Assembly (NCBI GenBank): GCA_013397845.1 | Contig: VZTG01005243.1 | Span: forward strand, 370,229-434,228 | Direction: 5' to 3' | DNA: 64,000 nt | Source: Melanocharis versteri | Taxonomy: Eukaryota > Chordata > Aves > Passeriformes > Melanocharitidae | Shown: positions 11,311 through 25,130 of the stretch, one piece after another | Layout of the letters: each line of letters starts with the position of its first letter | How positions within the stretch are numbered: the stretch's first letter is position 1 | Program-made: the position numbers and the translations under genes | Notes under the pieces: generated by a model | The model's database searches: none | The model's input: only the letters and a program-made list of their open reading frames with translations | What the model was told of the DNA's origin: nothing

Positions 11311-14300
11311 GAAATAAAGGCAAATAAAGTAGGATTCCAGGATGAAAAATAAAAACAAAGCAGATGACACCCTCGGCAAGGCTCTGCTCAGCTGCTGATG
11401 ACTGACATCATCACAAGATGGGTTGGCAAGTTAAGAACCTGGTTTTTAGTCTTTAAAGTCCCACATTTCTGTGTCAACAGTATTTTCTAAACACATGACA
11501 CTACTGCTTCCCCACAGAAACATAAAAACTGCAAGATGAATATAATCTGCCCATGCAAATGCTATGGCTCTTTTATTCTTCTTTCCCTCCTCCTTCTCTG
11601 TTCAAATATTTGTTCATCAGACTTCCACACCAAGAGCTGGAAGCATGCCATTCTGCCCTTTTAATACTTTATGGAGTACTGCATTTATTTGCAATTATAT
11701 TCTCCCAATAAAAATTATGCTGCTTCAAAAAATCTTCCTCTAGTGAAATTTTATGTATTCTGGCTAGTTGTTTACTGCAGAATTTTTGTAATAAATTATT
11801 CTCACTTGCAGCCTGACCTTCGCAATTTTCATAATACAACCAAAAAAAAGTGTACTCCTTCTGCAGATGTACATTCACAATCTGCTCATCCTCCCTTTAC
11901 TCTGTACTTTGCAGCAAACAGATGCCAGTGAGGACAGCTGCTATACAAGCTCCTCAATAGACTAATCTGGCATCTTGAATGATGACACCTGAGCCTGGGA
12001 TCCCAGGGAAATCTTTTATACTTCTTTACAGAAAACACACTTTTTTTTGGACTGAACACCAACAAGATAACCACACTGCACAAGCCTCGACCTAAAGATG
12101 TCTCCTGGTCTACCATTAGTTCCCTATTAAAGATTCAGGCTCACTAAAAAGTGTAAATCACAGAATATTAAAGGTTTTTTTGTAGCCTACCAGCCGCTGA
12201 GGCTCTATGTACCACTCCATGCACGATCCAAACTGGGAAATACAAAGCAATCCTATCATTTCCAGATAGAAATGGGAAGAGAAGGGGAGAGGAGGAAAGG
12301 ACAGAGAGCTGGGAGCTATAGCAGTAAAGATACTTGCATTTCACATTTTGCAAAGTGGTGACTGCAACATTTCCACATTGTCTCTAGTTTCCTTACTTCC
12401 AAGTTTCCTTCATTTCTATTTCAAATTGAAGTAATAACCAACTTTTTAAAGTATATATTTCTAGTACTACTTATTTTTTCCACTTTCAGTGTCCAATTCT
12501 TCTTCTTGGACCTTCCTACCTGGGGGCTGTGTCTGACTCTAGAAAAAAGCATTTCTAATTGACACTCTTTGTCCCTAGAATCTTGCCTTGGCATTAAGAA
12601 AAGCCAGATCTAAGCTATGAAAACCAACCAGGATAAAATATATTGCTTAGCTACATGGACTCTGTAGGGAATGTGCTTCCTGCCCAAGTAGAGACAAAAG
12701 GCTGAATCATGGCTCAAATCACGCTACTGACATAAATGTTCTCATCTGGGCTCTCCTAGAGCACTTTCCTATGGATCTGAAAGCATTTTGTAACAAAATA
12801 CGAGTTTTAGATTCTCAGAAAATTCGAATCACTCAATTGAGGACATTTAAGATCAATTCTGGGAAGAGAATTCAGGGTTTACTAATGCTGCCTTAGGTCA
12901 CACTGCCTTCCAAAAAGCACAGTGACCCCTCAAAACCAAATTAATAGGCTTCATCGTTACTTTGTTCCATGTTCGTTATTTCTGGTAAAGGAAAGGGCAT
13001 TTTTCAGGGAAATCTTGGGGTTAATTTGTTACATGCATCTTCTATGTCATGTTTTTTTTGGCAAACGATCAGTGAGCTCATTAATTTCTATATCTAACTT
13101 AGTTTCCGTTTCAAAGTACTATAAAACAGAAGCTACCAGACACTCATGCCAAAAAGTAAACATTAAAGAGAATGAGAATATAAATGGTCCCTTTTAAAAT
13201 TGATTCAGATACAACATAAAGCAAAAGATCATCTTAAAACCAAATGCTCTTAAAATAAACAATGAAGATCTCCTTACCCCGTGCTTAGAGTAAGTATTTA
13301 AGCTAATGAGAGCTAGGAAATCAATGAGTGGATATTGAATTGCTATCCAGCCAGGCTTCAGACAGATTCTGGTAAACAAACACAAATCTAAAAATAAAAG
13401 TGATGGGGAAATCTTTTTTTCAGGAAATTGCACATTTATAAGCGGGGAGGGGGGGAGTGGGTGGAAAGAGATACTGTAAAAGACAAGTGATGAGGAAGAG
13501 ATCACACTTGAGATTTTTCCATCTACTGGAAAAGATGCTTAGATCAGTATCCAGTTTAATAACTGAGACACATCACTGTCCATGCTGAATCTATGGGCTT
13601 ACATGCCTTTGGCTCACATCTGCACACTCATCTACAGGTGGTATTTAGAACTCCAGAGAGGGGAACACTATTCTCAAGAAGAGACAATGTGGATGCAACT
13701 TCCTGCAAAAAAAACTTCTAAATATCACTAATGCTTCTTGCTCTGAGACCTGCTTAAATTTTCCTTTTGCTTTATTTTGTATAACTGGCAGTTCCACTGA
13801 GAGGCTTTGTTGTTTTAGAGAGCAGCCTGCACGCATGGTATTACAGGAGAAAATCCAGATTTTGTAACAACACCTACTATCACTACTCTCAGTGCTGCAA
13901 AATTCTTCACTATGCTGGGGGGTGTCTAAACTCCCCTGAGTCGTGCCACACATTCATAACTTCACTTGTGCCAAAATAACGTGCTGTTCCCTTGGGTTTG
14001 TGGCCATATTTCTCCAACAGAGCAAAACGGTTACGGCTGGACTTTCCATATGTTGTCATATGCAATACTCATCTGTGCCCTTTCGGTACTTTCAAAGACA
14101 CAGGACAGATGATCCCACTGGAAAGCTGCAGTCACCTTCTTCCCCTCCAAACTGCAGGGTGTGTAGGAGGTTTACTGCTCCCAGCCCTGCTTCTTTGCCT
14201 GGCTTTGTTACCGACCTCAGTGGCAGCACAACGACATCAAAAAGAGCCCAGCCAAAGCATGAAGTTTTAATTTAGTTTAGAAAGAGAAGAGATCTGATAA

Positions 14301-16330
14301 ACTGTAGCAATGATTCCCATGATTTATATTCACATCCCGGGAAAATCCTGTATGCAATCGTCTCTCTCCAGTAAAGATTTTTTGCAATGCACCCAGGGCA
14401 TGAACGAGATGATGCATTCAGTGTGGAGCCAGTGCAAAGTGCAGGAGCAGAGGCAAAATATTCACAGGCTCACATTGCTAAGTAGGAAACCCGCTGGTCA
14501 ATATTGCTAGTGCACACATTAGGTCCCTTTTCAGTGAAAAACATGAAAAGAAGTGTCCTGAATCTGTTAAATGACTTTTCATTGTGAATTTTGACTGGAG
14601 CTCCAAACCGCAAACAGTTTACGGCAGAGCCCCAAGTTTTACCACCTCTGACCCTACTGAATGCACACAACTCTTAGTTCACCATAGACACAACCAAGTA
14701 CACAACCACGGATGCACGTGGCTCGTCCTGGCACTGCTGCCAGGAAACAGGAAAGAACCACCAGACCTTTTTTTTTCAGCAACAGAAGGGGAGCTGCACT
14801 AAGAGCCCCAGTTTCTACACCAGCGCTTCAGAGGGCACCAGCTGGGATAGCACAGCCTCTTCTGTGCCCTTCATATTCTCCTCTGAACAGAAGAAACTTC
14901 TTGTCTATGTTTTATTTGATGGCAGAGATCAACTTCTGCCGGCAAACTCCTTGACTGCTGCCAGACATGCAGCAGTCTTTAACAAACGACTATTCTGCAG
15001 GCAATTTCAGAAAATCAGATAGAGAGCAAAGAGGCTACCAAACCAACCATAAAAATTCAGATGGAGAAAACATTATAATGAATAATATTAGAATGGCTCT
15101 AAATTCAGAATTGGTGTCTCCTCACCCTATAAAAAGTCCATTACTGTGTGCTTTTTTCTGAGATGGGAGGCATGCAGTGTAACCCTTTTCATGACAAGAT
15201 TAACAAAAGAGGTTTTAGAAAGTATCTGCTTCTAAACTGAGAATTTCTACATAGAATACTTTCTTGAAAATTGAAAAAGAGTATGCTTATGCTTTTAAGA
15301 CAATGGTATTCTGTTGCAGACAGGTTACATACACCTTGAAACAGTAGCGGTGGATATTTCTTTTTCAAATAAAAAGGGTGATCCTATATAAGCGGACATT
15401 TATTTTGCTCATGTGTGAGAAGAACAGATGATTACACAATGCCTAAATGCAGAGTAAGGTATTTTAGATACAGGAATCAGGTGTTTTTACAGGGAGATGG
15501 AGTTGACTAATTTAGAAGTTCCTCAACAGTCCTCTTAATGCTCTTGCAGACAGATACTGGAAATGCAATAAGCTGATGCTGCTATTGCCAAGTTTTACTT
15601 CCAGCATTGCTTTTTCACAGAACTGTATGTAATTTTAATGTATGAGCCCAGATATACCCCTCATGGCACTGTTTCCCAAAAAGGTATCAGAGAAATTGTG
15701 AGAGAACCAGGATAAGCCACCAAGGAACACAAAGCTAACTTAAGCCTTGGCTGACAGTCCAAAGGAGGCTGAACCCTCCAGCCATCCCTACAGCTGGAGA
15801 ATTTACCTGGCACAGTGCTCACATGGGCACTGCCAGAAATCTTGACCTGCTACAGAAGCAGCTTCAGCCTCTCAAAGAGCAAGTAGGAAACACTGGCCAG
15901 GCACCGTAATCCTTAAAAAAAAGCGTCAAGGAAACTAAATAGAAGGAATAATAAAGAAAAGAAAAAGATAACAGGATGAACTATTTTCAGGGCAGGAGCC
16001 CAGTCTGGTTGCCTGATTTTTGTTTTGGCAGCTGCATGTCCTGGGGATGCCTATTTAGGGACAGATTTTACTTAAAGCTTCCGCAGTGCTGTGTATAGAA
16101 GAAATGGGAACAAAAACATGTCTCATGGACACGTACTTTTCTGGAAATCCAGAGGAAGTGAGCCACTTGGGCAGCTTCCAGCCTCATGTTGTTTGGCTTT
16201 GATTTCTTTTCAAGATTGGACTCATAATTTGATTTTTTCAACTAAAGAAACACAACAAACACACAATTTCACTTCCTTTCCCCCACGACCCCCCACCACC
16301 CCCCAAACAAGCAGTAAAAACAAATCACAA

Positions 16331-16398
16331 AACTATAAAACATTGAGCCAGATGATCAGTGCACACAACTATAAAACATTGAGCCAGATGATCAGTGC
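16331..16398. repeat. Perfect tandem duplication, 36-bp period
   Basis: The 32-base block starting AACTATAAAACATTGAGCCA and ending GATGATCAGTGC occurs at 16331-16362 and again at 16367-16398 without mismatch, with ACAC between. It is a recent local duplication. It creates in-frame repeated residues in an unrelated open frame, which is not evidence of coding because 36 is a multiple of 3. Confidence 0.95.
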
Positions 16399-19300
16399 TG
16401 GAGACACACTCTTCATTGGGTGTGCAGCAGCCACCACTATTTGTTGGTGTCACCCAGCTCCTGTCATGGGGGCATCTCCCTCATCCATCTCTGCTTTGCT
16501 GGGACCGTCAGGGACAGTGCTGTCCATGCGTGGGGGACACAATCCAATGAGAAGGTCACTGATGTCAGGCAAGAAAGATCTTTTAGATATGCTCTGAAGT
16601 CACCATCCCTTCTAAATGGACGTGCCACCCACTTCAAGACCTGCTGTTACTGAGGTCAAGAACAGCCAAGGACAGGCACACTTCTCTACAGCCAATCCAG
16701 CCCCCTTGAAAAGATTGAACAACCTGCCAAGACCACGCTCTCACATTGCAGTTACACTCCTGGTCCTCCCCTCCAAACCATTTCTATTTCTAGGCCTTCA
16801 CCAGGCTGACCCTGAAGTCCTCCCTTCTTTGGGGACACCAGCCCCAACAGCTACAATGATGTGATGGGTCACCAAACCACTAACAAAGTCCGCAAACTTG
16901 AAAACATCAAATCCAGAGATATAAGCCTAAATCCTTCAACTAGTTATGAACATGAGTGGCTTATCGCACTGAGTGGAAGTGGTTCGGGGAAGAAAACAGC
17001 TTCTCCAGCACAACTCACCCACACGTGGGATGCAGAGTTTCCACTCCCAGCAACTGTTTTGGAGATCAAAGCAGCAACAAGTCAGAGGGAGCCTGAGCAT
17101 TGTTTGCTTCATAGNCTCCCACCTGTTCAACCTTCCTGTTCGCCATGCAGCTGTCTGAGGTTGATTGAAGTCGTAGAGTGAATCCAAGGGGAAGACTTGG
17201 GCAAATGCTCGCCCAGGGCCAAGCACTACCTGCAGTGTCAGTGTTGTACTGGCCACCAGTCCCTCCAGGTAACAGTCACAGGATGGTCTTGACTGGTCAA
17301 GGAGAGCCACATCACAGACCACGTTACCTGAATCCAGCTCCGGAATCCAAGCACCCACACTACGCTCCCATCACTTCAAAACCAACAACAGGAAGAACTG
17401 CCTCTGATCCACCTCTTCTTGCCAACCTCTCCCATCCCACGCCACTCATTAACTCAGGGCAGATGGGAATTTGGCCTTACCCCACCCAGGAGCCATCCCC
17501 TCCAGCCCAGCCAGTGAAACACTGGAAAATACAGATCTACCCAGAACATTGGTCTGAAGCCAAGGAAGTATTACAGTATCCCTCAGATCCATTTGTCTTA
17601 CTGCCTGAGATGGCATTTATTACTAGGGTGCTGTGACACCATGAAATTTATGGGCAACAGACTCACTCCATCCATCCCAAAGAGACAGGGAACAATTAAC
17701 ACCTCCCTATTCCTGATCCTATTCCCTTATGCTTTTGGCTCGATCTCTTCCACTTTCCTTCTTTATCCTCTTATTATAGCAATAGCAGAGTACAACCAGC
17801 ATTTATCTTTTTTTTCCAGACAGCCTTTAAGAGAGCAGAAATCCTCCCTAGGATGAACACTTGCTGTCCCCAGCTCCAGCCCCAGGCTCCACAAGCAGAG
17901 ATCTGCTGCAGCCATTAAAATGAAATCTGCTGGGTTATGCCTGGAAATGCATTTTACTTTGCTAGCATGATTCCAGCAAAGTTTAAAAAACTGGGAATGT
18001 GTAATGCCTAGCAGAAAGCCTGAGTGGCTTCCTAACAGAGCTTTGCTAGCCAGCACCACGTCTCACCCAAATTGCTTCTGCAAGTTCCACTTAGCATCCA
18101 CAGCCTCTGCTCCCTTCGGTGCTTCGCAGCTCAAATAACCTCCTGCCCTTTAGTTTTGGGAAGAACACTGAACTTCCCATGATCAAGCACAGAAAAGGCT
18201 CTCTCATTCTGGGGAAACCCAGGACAATTTCAGCCGAGCTGCCTGAAGAACAAGCGGGTCCAAGTAAATTGAGGAAAGCATCTTGAAAAAATGGAGGTTA
18301 TGGGAAAACCCAGAGCCTCTCGATTGATGACTTCAGATCAGTTTTGCTGAGTAGCACTTCTACTAGTAAGTAACTTGAATATTGATTTTTTTTTTTCTTC
18401 AATAGGATCAAAGGATGATGCTCTTCAGGGCTACAGTGAATTAGGTGGGAAATGTGGAAAAAAATCCCCGGGACAGGAAGAAATCTGTCCAAAGTCAGGA
18501 CGGTGCTCCTTGCTGTTCTGGAGGTTCATTATGCTGATGCCAGGCAGCTGCCACAAGTGCAGGACAGCCCAGGTGGGAGGACAGGACACAGACTTTGGGG
18601 GAGCAGGGCAAGACTGAGTTTGGGATCCAAAAGGGAAAAGCAAAAAAAAAACCAGGCGCAGTAGAAAAATGAAGAAAAATTTCAAAATGTTTTTTCCCTG
18701 CAATCCTCCCTGCTGATCTTGATCATAAATAAAGGCACAAGTTCAATCTAGTGGTACATCTCTTTCTGATCCCAAATAAATTTTTTTAGGTTGAACTGTT
18801 TGGTGTCCACGCTGTGTTTTGAAACTTTTATACGAAGCAAGTTTCAAAACTCCAGAAAGAAAACGTCATGGTAAATACTTTTGCTTTTTGAAAACATGAG
18901 CTGCAAAGCTCCTCACAGCAGCTATGGAGCAGCAAGGGGAGATAATAAAAGTAGACATAAAGCTGGTAGACAAGAAAATACATGCCAAATATTTTGGAGC
19001 ACTTGGCTGAGGACAAGTGGACGGTTAAGCACCCAAATGAACTGGCTGCATTTTCAAAATGTGAAAATTCAGCTTGTGGATATTGATTTCCAGGCAAGCC
19101 TGGTTCACTTCATTCCCTAGGGCTCAGCTGCCTTTGAAGGTCTTTAAGAGCTTGTCCAGAAAACATCTGCTTACTTCAGTGCCGTTTTAGCCATGGCTAA
19201 TTTCTTCACTCTGAGAGCAAATCAGCAATACACTGACTCCAAAGAGATGGTCCAGCCTTCATTGAAAGCCTCTCCCGTTTTGCCTCCAATATTGCTTTCC

Positions 19301-20104
19301 TGGGCACATTTTAAGAACCACACAGCACAACACAGAAGTGGCATCCTCCTATCAGCAGGGAGAAAACTCCCACTTTTGGTACAGAAAGCTCTGAACTTAC
19401 TGAAAAAATTGGATTGATTTAGCTCATGTCTCCACTCCACGCCAAGCTCTGAGGTCTCTCCTTGCACTGAGGTACATCCAAAAGAGGCAAGAGCCTGGGA
19501 GAAGCTGGAACAGGCAGGAGAGTTGGGGAAGCAGCTGAAAGGTCCTGACAGGCTCAGAGATGGGTCTGGAACGCCCACGTGGCTCTACTGATGGGGTGTC
19601 AATAAAACTGTGACACTGAGGGGCTGGTTGGTGTGCAGGATGGCAGCTGGAGGCCAGCTCTAGGGCTAGGGCTCCAGGAGCAGTGCTCAAAATAAGCCAG
19701 AAAACGCAACACCCTCCAGCTACCTGAAGTTATCAAGGAAGCAAGAAACACCAGAAAGAAGAACACAAGAAACTGGGCTTGATAAATAGCTGGTAAAATC
19801 CCATCACCTGTGCCCTCATTGGACTCAATATCTGTTTCAAGCCACAGCATGACTCCTCTACCTTCTCCCAGCCCATCGAGCCTCCAAGCCCAAGGTCCTG
19901 CCCCATGGGTGCCATGTTGTGTGTTGCTCATTCCTCACCCCATCTGTGATTTCCATCTGCCTCCGAGACACCCACATCTACCCCAGTCCAGACAGTACTG
20001 GTCGTACCATGACCCAGACCATCAACACAAGGTGGGGGAGCCAACTGAAGAAAAAATGCTATTCACCTCCTGGGTTTTGAATCTTCAGTGGGATTTGTTA
20101 CTAG

Positions 20105-20480
20105 TCACAGAGTAATTCTGGTAACCCTGGAGGTCTCTAGTCTACCCCACCACGTAAAACACATCCAACCAGATCCTGTGCTAAGGGCCATGTCCAGCCA
20201 AATTTTAAACACTGCCAAGGTGTCCAGATGCTCTGGACAGCCTCCACCATGTGATAACATCCATGGTAAAAAAGCTTTTCCTACACCTAACTGGAACTTC
20301 CCATCTTGCAACTTGTGCCTGTTGCACCTAGTCCTGTCACCACGAACCTCCGAGGAGAGTTGAGCTCCTTGTTCTTTACATCCTCCCATTAGGTGCTTGT
20401 AGGCAGCCAAAGGGCCTTGCTTGAGTCATCTCCCCTCCAGGCTGAACAAAGTCTTCTCAGCTTCTGCTGGTGCACTCCAT
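20105..20480 (-). mobile_element. CR1 LINE, 3' fragment
   Basis: On the plus strand the antisense CR1 3' region is readable in order: GGAGGTCTCTAGTCTACCCC, GGGCCATGTCCAGCCAAATTTT, CTCTGGACAGCCTCCACC, AAAAGCTTTTCCTACACCTA, GGAACTTCCCATCTTGCAAC, CCTAGTCCTGTCACCACG, and CTCCAGGCTGAACAAAG. The element's 3' end is at about 20105, where the terminal ATTCT-type repeat is degraded. It is truncated at the 5' end, as most CR1 copies are. Frames through it do not give a complete ORF2 segment. Confidence 0.9.
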
Positions 20481-23047
20481 GCTTCAGCCCTACAGCACCT
20501 CAGCTGACTCTGAGTGAATCAATGTTTTAGGGGCACAGTCACATCCATGGAGCCCAAAAACGGTGTTTTCCCTCTGGCAGTACGAAGGCACAGATGTACA
20601 CCCAGGATGAAGGACTTACTGCCCGGGGAGGTACAGCTGAGCTGCAGGAACCAGCTGTGTGCTCACTTCTCCCTGCACAGTGGGAAGTGAAACCAGACAA
20701 ATAAATCCTGAAGCCAACAAACAGCCAACAATGGAGAGTCACTGAATTATGGTAACACAGCCACTTGTGGTCACAAGCCAGAAACTGCACCGTTATTTTT
20801 CCTAAATCGAACACAGCTCTAGATCTCTTAAAGAAGGACCAATCTGGGCAAATCTTCCCCCAGAAGCCTTTTTTTCTTTTCTGCAACCTTTGATCTTTTA
20901 CCTATTGAAGTGAATTATTTTTCTGTCTCTACTCTGTAGTCTGTGTTTGGGAGGTGAATGTTGAATTTCACAAAAAGGAAAGGGGACTATGTGCCAGGTA
21001 ACTGTAAAAATACAATCAGATAAAAGATCTCCTCTGCTCAGAAAGGAAGGCTTTGGAGAGAGCAACCTGTGGCTACAGACTTAACTTCACTCACTAAAAT
21101 TCAGAGCAGCTGCAGCATCTCTTTAAAGCTGGTTCAGGCTTTCAGTGAAAGTTCACACTGGGGATGTCAGGGCTCGCTCTGTTGGGAGGACATGATGAAA
21201 GTTGATGGTGGTGCTCTCCAGAAACCAATGCGTCTTCATTTGCAGCACAAATGATACAGGGACATCATTATTTGCAATAAATATTTTTTAACAGTGTTAT
21301 TAGCACCAAGTGATTATTTGGAGATATCAGTTGTTTAAATACAGCCAGTGTGGCAGAGTGGTTGTTTGTTCATATAAGGAGAAAGAAGGGTAAGACAACT
21401 GTGCTATGCATCATGTAATTACAGAAGCAGGGCTAGGCTTTTTCTGGTGATGAAAAGCTCCACAGTAACTCCAAAATGTGCTCAGCTGGTTTTTATTTAT
21501 TACTGGCATCAGCAGAGTCTTTCTTAACGATTAGAAAAAAAAAAAAGTGAGAGTTTTTCACAAAATTCACTTATTCTTTTATGTGTGACCATTAGTGTGT
21601 CTGAATATTGACTTCTTTTCTTTCTCCTTTGCATTATTTTATGTATAAGCATCTCTGAACATGCTGGATGGAGGCATTGAGAACACTAGGGAAGCACCTG
21701 GTTTGAAAGTTATACCAAGGCAACAGAAGTCTTAATCTTATTCTTGAAAATGTTTCAAAACCAAAAGATAAATATTCATTCTGAGAATAAATTCCACTTG
21801 ATCTTGCCATGCTCAGACATATGACTCAGACTTTTGATTCTGAGATCATATATAAGGATCAATTCAGGGCTGAACCTCGGACACGCACAAATCAGGAGGA
21901 AAAGGTGCTTTATTTTTAATTTCACTGTTATCTTCTTTGGCTAACTGTTTGCACAGGCCTCAGTGGGATGGTTATTAACATTCAGTTTCTTTGCTGAAGG
22001 CATTCTACCCAGCCCTGATTTCCTCCAAAGCTACTATAAATCGATTTAATTCAGACCCTGATATCGAGCTCGATGTAATGAGCCAAAGATTTTAGCGGAC
22101 AGAAGTTTTACAAAGTTCTGAGAGTGGCACACTGGCTCCTAGAGCAAGGCTGGCCTAAACAAAAGGAGCTATTCTCAAGCCTTGTTTCCACCCCCTTGCT
22201 CCCTATCCCACACTGGTCCTGTGATGGTATCAACTGCTATTGCTCTCTGCTCTTTGTCAGGAGGTAATCCTTGCAGTGTGAGCTCTGCCTTGCATCAGCC
22301 AGGAAAGTTTGGCTTTTTGGAGTTTTCTCTGTGCACCCTGTGTAATCTACATAACTGTTCTTTTTTTTTTTCCTTTGCCTGGAATTCCTTTGGTCCATTT
22401 CTTACTTTGGTTTTCTTGGTTTCCTAAGGAAAGAGAACCAGATGCTGTTTATTTCCCTCTTGTAATTTTCAATCTGTTGGAAATGACTGGCACAGGGCTA
22501 ATCCATTGCTGACTTTCTATTTAAAAAACATGGATGTTCTCAGTTTGTACAACCCTCTAAGCAGGAGTAAATTTTATTCTTCTAACCCCATGCTGGGTTG
22601 TAAAAGACCCATCTCCCTCTCGCCTAATGCAAAGCCATCAAGCTTCACTATATGCTGCTTTCTTTTTTTACGAGATATGTCATCATCAAGTCATATATAA
22701 TTAATAAGCCCTGACCCTCAGTTAATAAGGAGTGAGAGTACACAGATTTATAGGTGGCTGGGTGTCTGCTCCACTGGTTCTGGCTCTGGCAATGTTTCCT
22801 TCTCCAAACTGCAATCCCTGTGACACCGTCACAGCTCATAAATACCCGAGGCAAGGCTCCTTGTTAACCCACGCTCTGCAACATCACCAGTGCTCTGTGC
22901 CATTGCTTCTCCCCATTAAAGTCTATTTCTCATTATTTCATAAGTAACACAAAAACTAAACTGCATCTGAGGCAGCAGGGAAATCAATCTTCTCCAGTGA
23001 GCCACTCCAGTTAAAATATTCAATATACCTTTTATCCATTTAGGCGC

Positions 23048-23081
23048 TATATATATATGTGTGTGTGTATATATATATATT
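23048..23081. repeat. Compound (AT)n(GT)n(AT)n microsatellite
   Basis: TATATATATATG is followed by GTGTGTGTGT and then TATATATATATAT. It is a typical slippage-prone dinucleotide locus. Confidence 0.9.
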
Positions 23082-24977
23082 TACATATAAGTGTAGCAAG
23101 AATGCACTTAAAGAGAAGGCAGAAAAAATATATTCCAAGTGGCCAGCATCTATGCTGCAATAATATTCTTCTTTATACACTCAGACGAGTGTTTTTAGGA
23201 AGACAGATGATGTTTAAATGTTCTTTCCTGATAATTTCTTGTGTGCTTTCAATTTTCTGCAGATAATTAATCATTGTAATAGGAGCATTTATGCTTTTAA
23301 ACATGCATTTTTTCACAAAAAGAAAAAATTCAGTTGGGCTGGTAATGTGATAACTGTTCTCCAATTAATTAGATTTTCAGCGTGAGGTATTCTATAAAAG
23401 TACATCTATTCAGAGATGTGGTGTAACACCAAGCAGTCTTGTAGCTAATACTGGGTCTTTGCAGATTTAAATGAGGCTGCCACATTTTGTCTGCGGTTCT
23501 TGAGCTAAAATATTCAATTTCTAATGGGAAAACACATATTCAGCCCCACATTCCCACACAAACGCTGGTTATCGACGTGACTTGCTCCAGGAACACGAGT
23601 TTGACAATCCCAATCCATTTTAAAGAGTCAGGAGTGAAACAAAGGCAGTGTCTATCCTGATCAGTGAGAGGCACAATATCAGATCCTATTCCCTTGATTA
23701 ATTTAAAAGTTGATTCAGGAATCCCTGAGGATTCTACTGGAGCGAGAGCTTCCAGCAAATCATGATCTGGCAACAGAACTGGGGGTAATTCATTTATATC
23801 TATCAAGAGAAGCTGCGGTTTTAAGGACAACTCCCACGCCCTCAAATTGATGAACCCTGAGCTGCTGCATTCTCTTTCACAGCCTCACACCCCTCAGAGC
23901 TGGAATCAAGAGTAATTTGTATGAGTAAGTCGCATTTTCGCTGTGGTTCCCTACTCTTCCCAAGTGGGATGCGATGGATTTGGGGGAAAAGACCAATATC
24001 CAGAAACACACTTGCTGCCTTGGATCCCTGAATACCCACGGTCAGCGGTGTGTGCAAATCTTCATCCACCAGCCCAGCACCAAAGCATCCCAAAGGATAC
24101 GGGGATTTGTTTTACTGCTGTTCCTCAGAGGGAACCGAGGCTGGCAGCGTCACTAAAACTGAGCAGCACAAGGGGCATGAAGCAGAAGTGCCACAGGCTG
24201 GAGACCATTCCCAAAATGCAGTGTGTATGACCATTTTTCCAACTTCTGCAGCACTCACAGCTTCTTTCATGGAAACTTTACAGCTACAGAGGGACCCTTA
24301 TCTTCCCTGGCAAAGCCAGAACATTTCTTAAGATCCTGCCTAGTGCAATATGTGGGTATTTTCTCTTTTTCACCTTGACAACTGCACACTGTCGCCCTCA
24401 CTCCTGTTCCATTTATCCCACTGGGAACTCTTAGATTAAGTAACTCTTAGATAAGAGTGGGAAATTAGTCATCATAAACACGTGGGCCTGGTGAAGAACT
24501 CCAACTTTCAAACAGCAAAAGAGCTTTTGCTGCAGTGCTAACACTGTGCTGAACTCCACAACTCCTGACGAGACTGCTATTTTTTTTGGTAGGGTAAAAA
24601 GCTTTCAATCAGCAAGTAAGAGGTTCTCCCAGAAAAAGAGTTCCTGTTGATAAAGGCTGGAGAATTATTTTTGTCTTTCAAGATGTCTAGGCCAAAAAAT
24701 AATTCACAGAACCTATGTCTACCATGATTTCTGAGCAGCATTGCATTATTATGTGCATAGTCTGATGGCCTTCAGCAAGAGCATGGAAGAGTCTGATCCT
24801 GATTAACTACTCAGCAGCAAGGGCCTGGATTCACAGATTTTCTGGTGCTGCATCAAGGCCTGCAGAATTTGGAACTTAAATGGGCTTCACACAGTTCTAA
24901 CCTCAGCATTCACCCCACAAAACTGTTCTCTAGCTGGAATCATGAGTTCTTATGGAAAGATTTTGCACCTACCATCA

Positions 24978-25130
24978 GAGCACTTTGGAGATATTAATTC
25001 ATTCAAGCTCATAATCCTGCTGTGAGTAAGAGATGTTGTGGTCCCCGTTCTACTGGTATGGAAATAGAGACGTTGAACAGTCATATTTTTTGGACATGGG
25101 AATGCAAGGAATCACTGCAAGAAACAGCAG
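24978..25130 (-). mobile_element. MIR-type SINE fragment
   Basis: The plus strand reads GAGCACTTTGGAGATATTAA, TTCATTCAAGCTCATAATCC, TGCTGTGAGTAAGAGATGTT, and CTACTGGTATGGAAATAGAG. This aligns by eye with the antisense MIR order: AGCACTTTACA, ATTTAATCCTCACAACA, CCTGTGAGGTAGG, CATTTTACAGATGAGGAAACTGAG. Confidence 0.62.

Larger units (their letters stand above)
7181..20104. other. Intron segment, mostly unique sequence
   Basis: Apart from the L2-like tail at 11235 and the 36-bp duplication at 16331, I recognise nothing. Open frames reach 188 codons (9017-9583) and 168 codons (16091-16597) but have no family similarity. Several apparent frames begin at GTG or TTG rather than ATG, for example 8207 and 17178. 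The stretch at 16600-17640 is CA/CC-rich and lowers stop density, which explains the open frames there. Confidence 0.45.

Noticed and set aside
17178..17636. 152-codon plus-strand open frame
   Set aside because: It begins at GTG in a C-rich, stop-poor stretch, has no recognised similarity, and no splice context supports it.
19650..19680. CTAGGGCTAGGGCT resembling telomere-like repeats
   Set aside because: Only two units, not TTAGGG, and no extension on either side.
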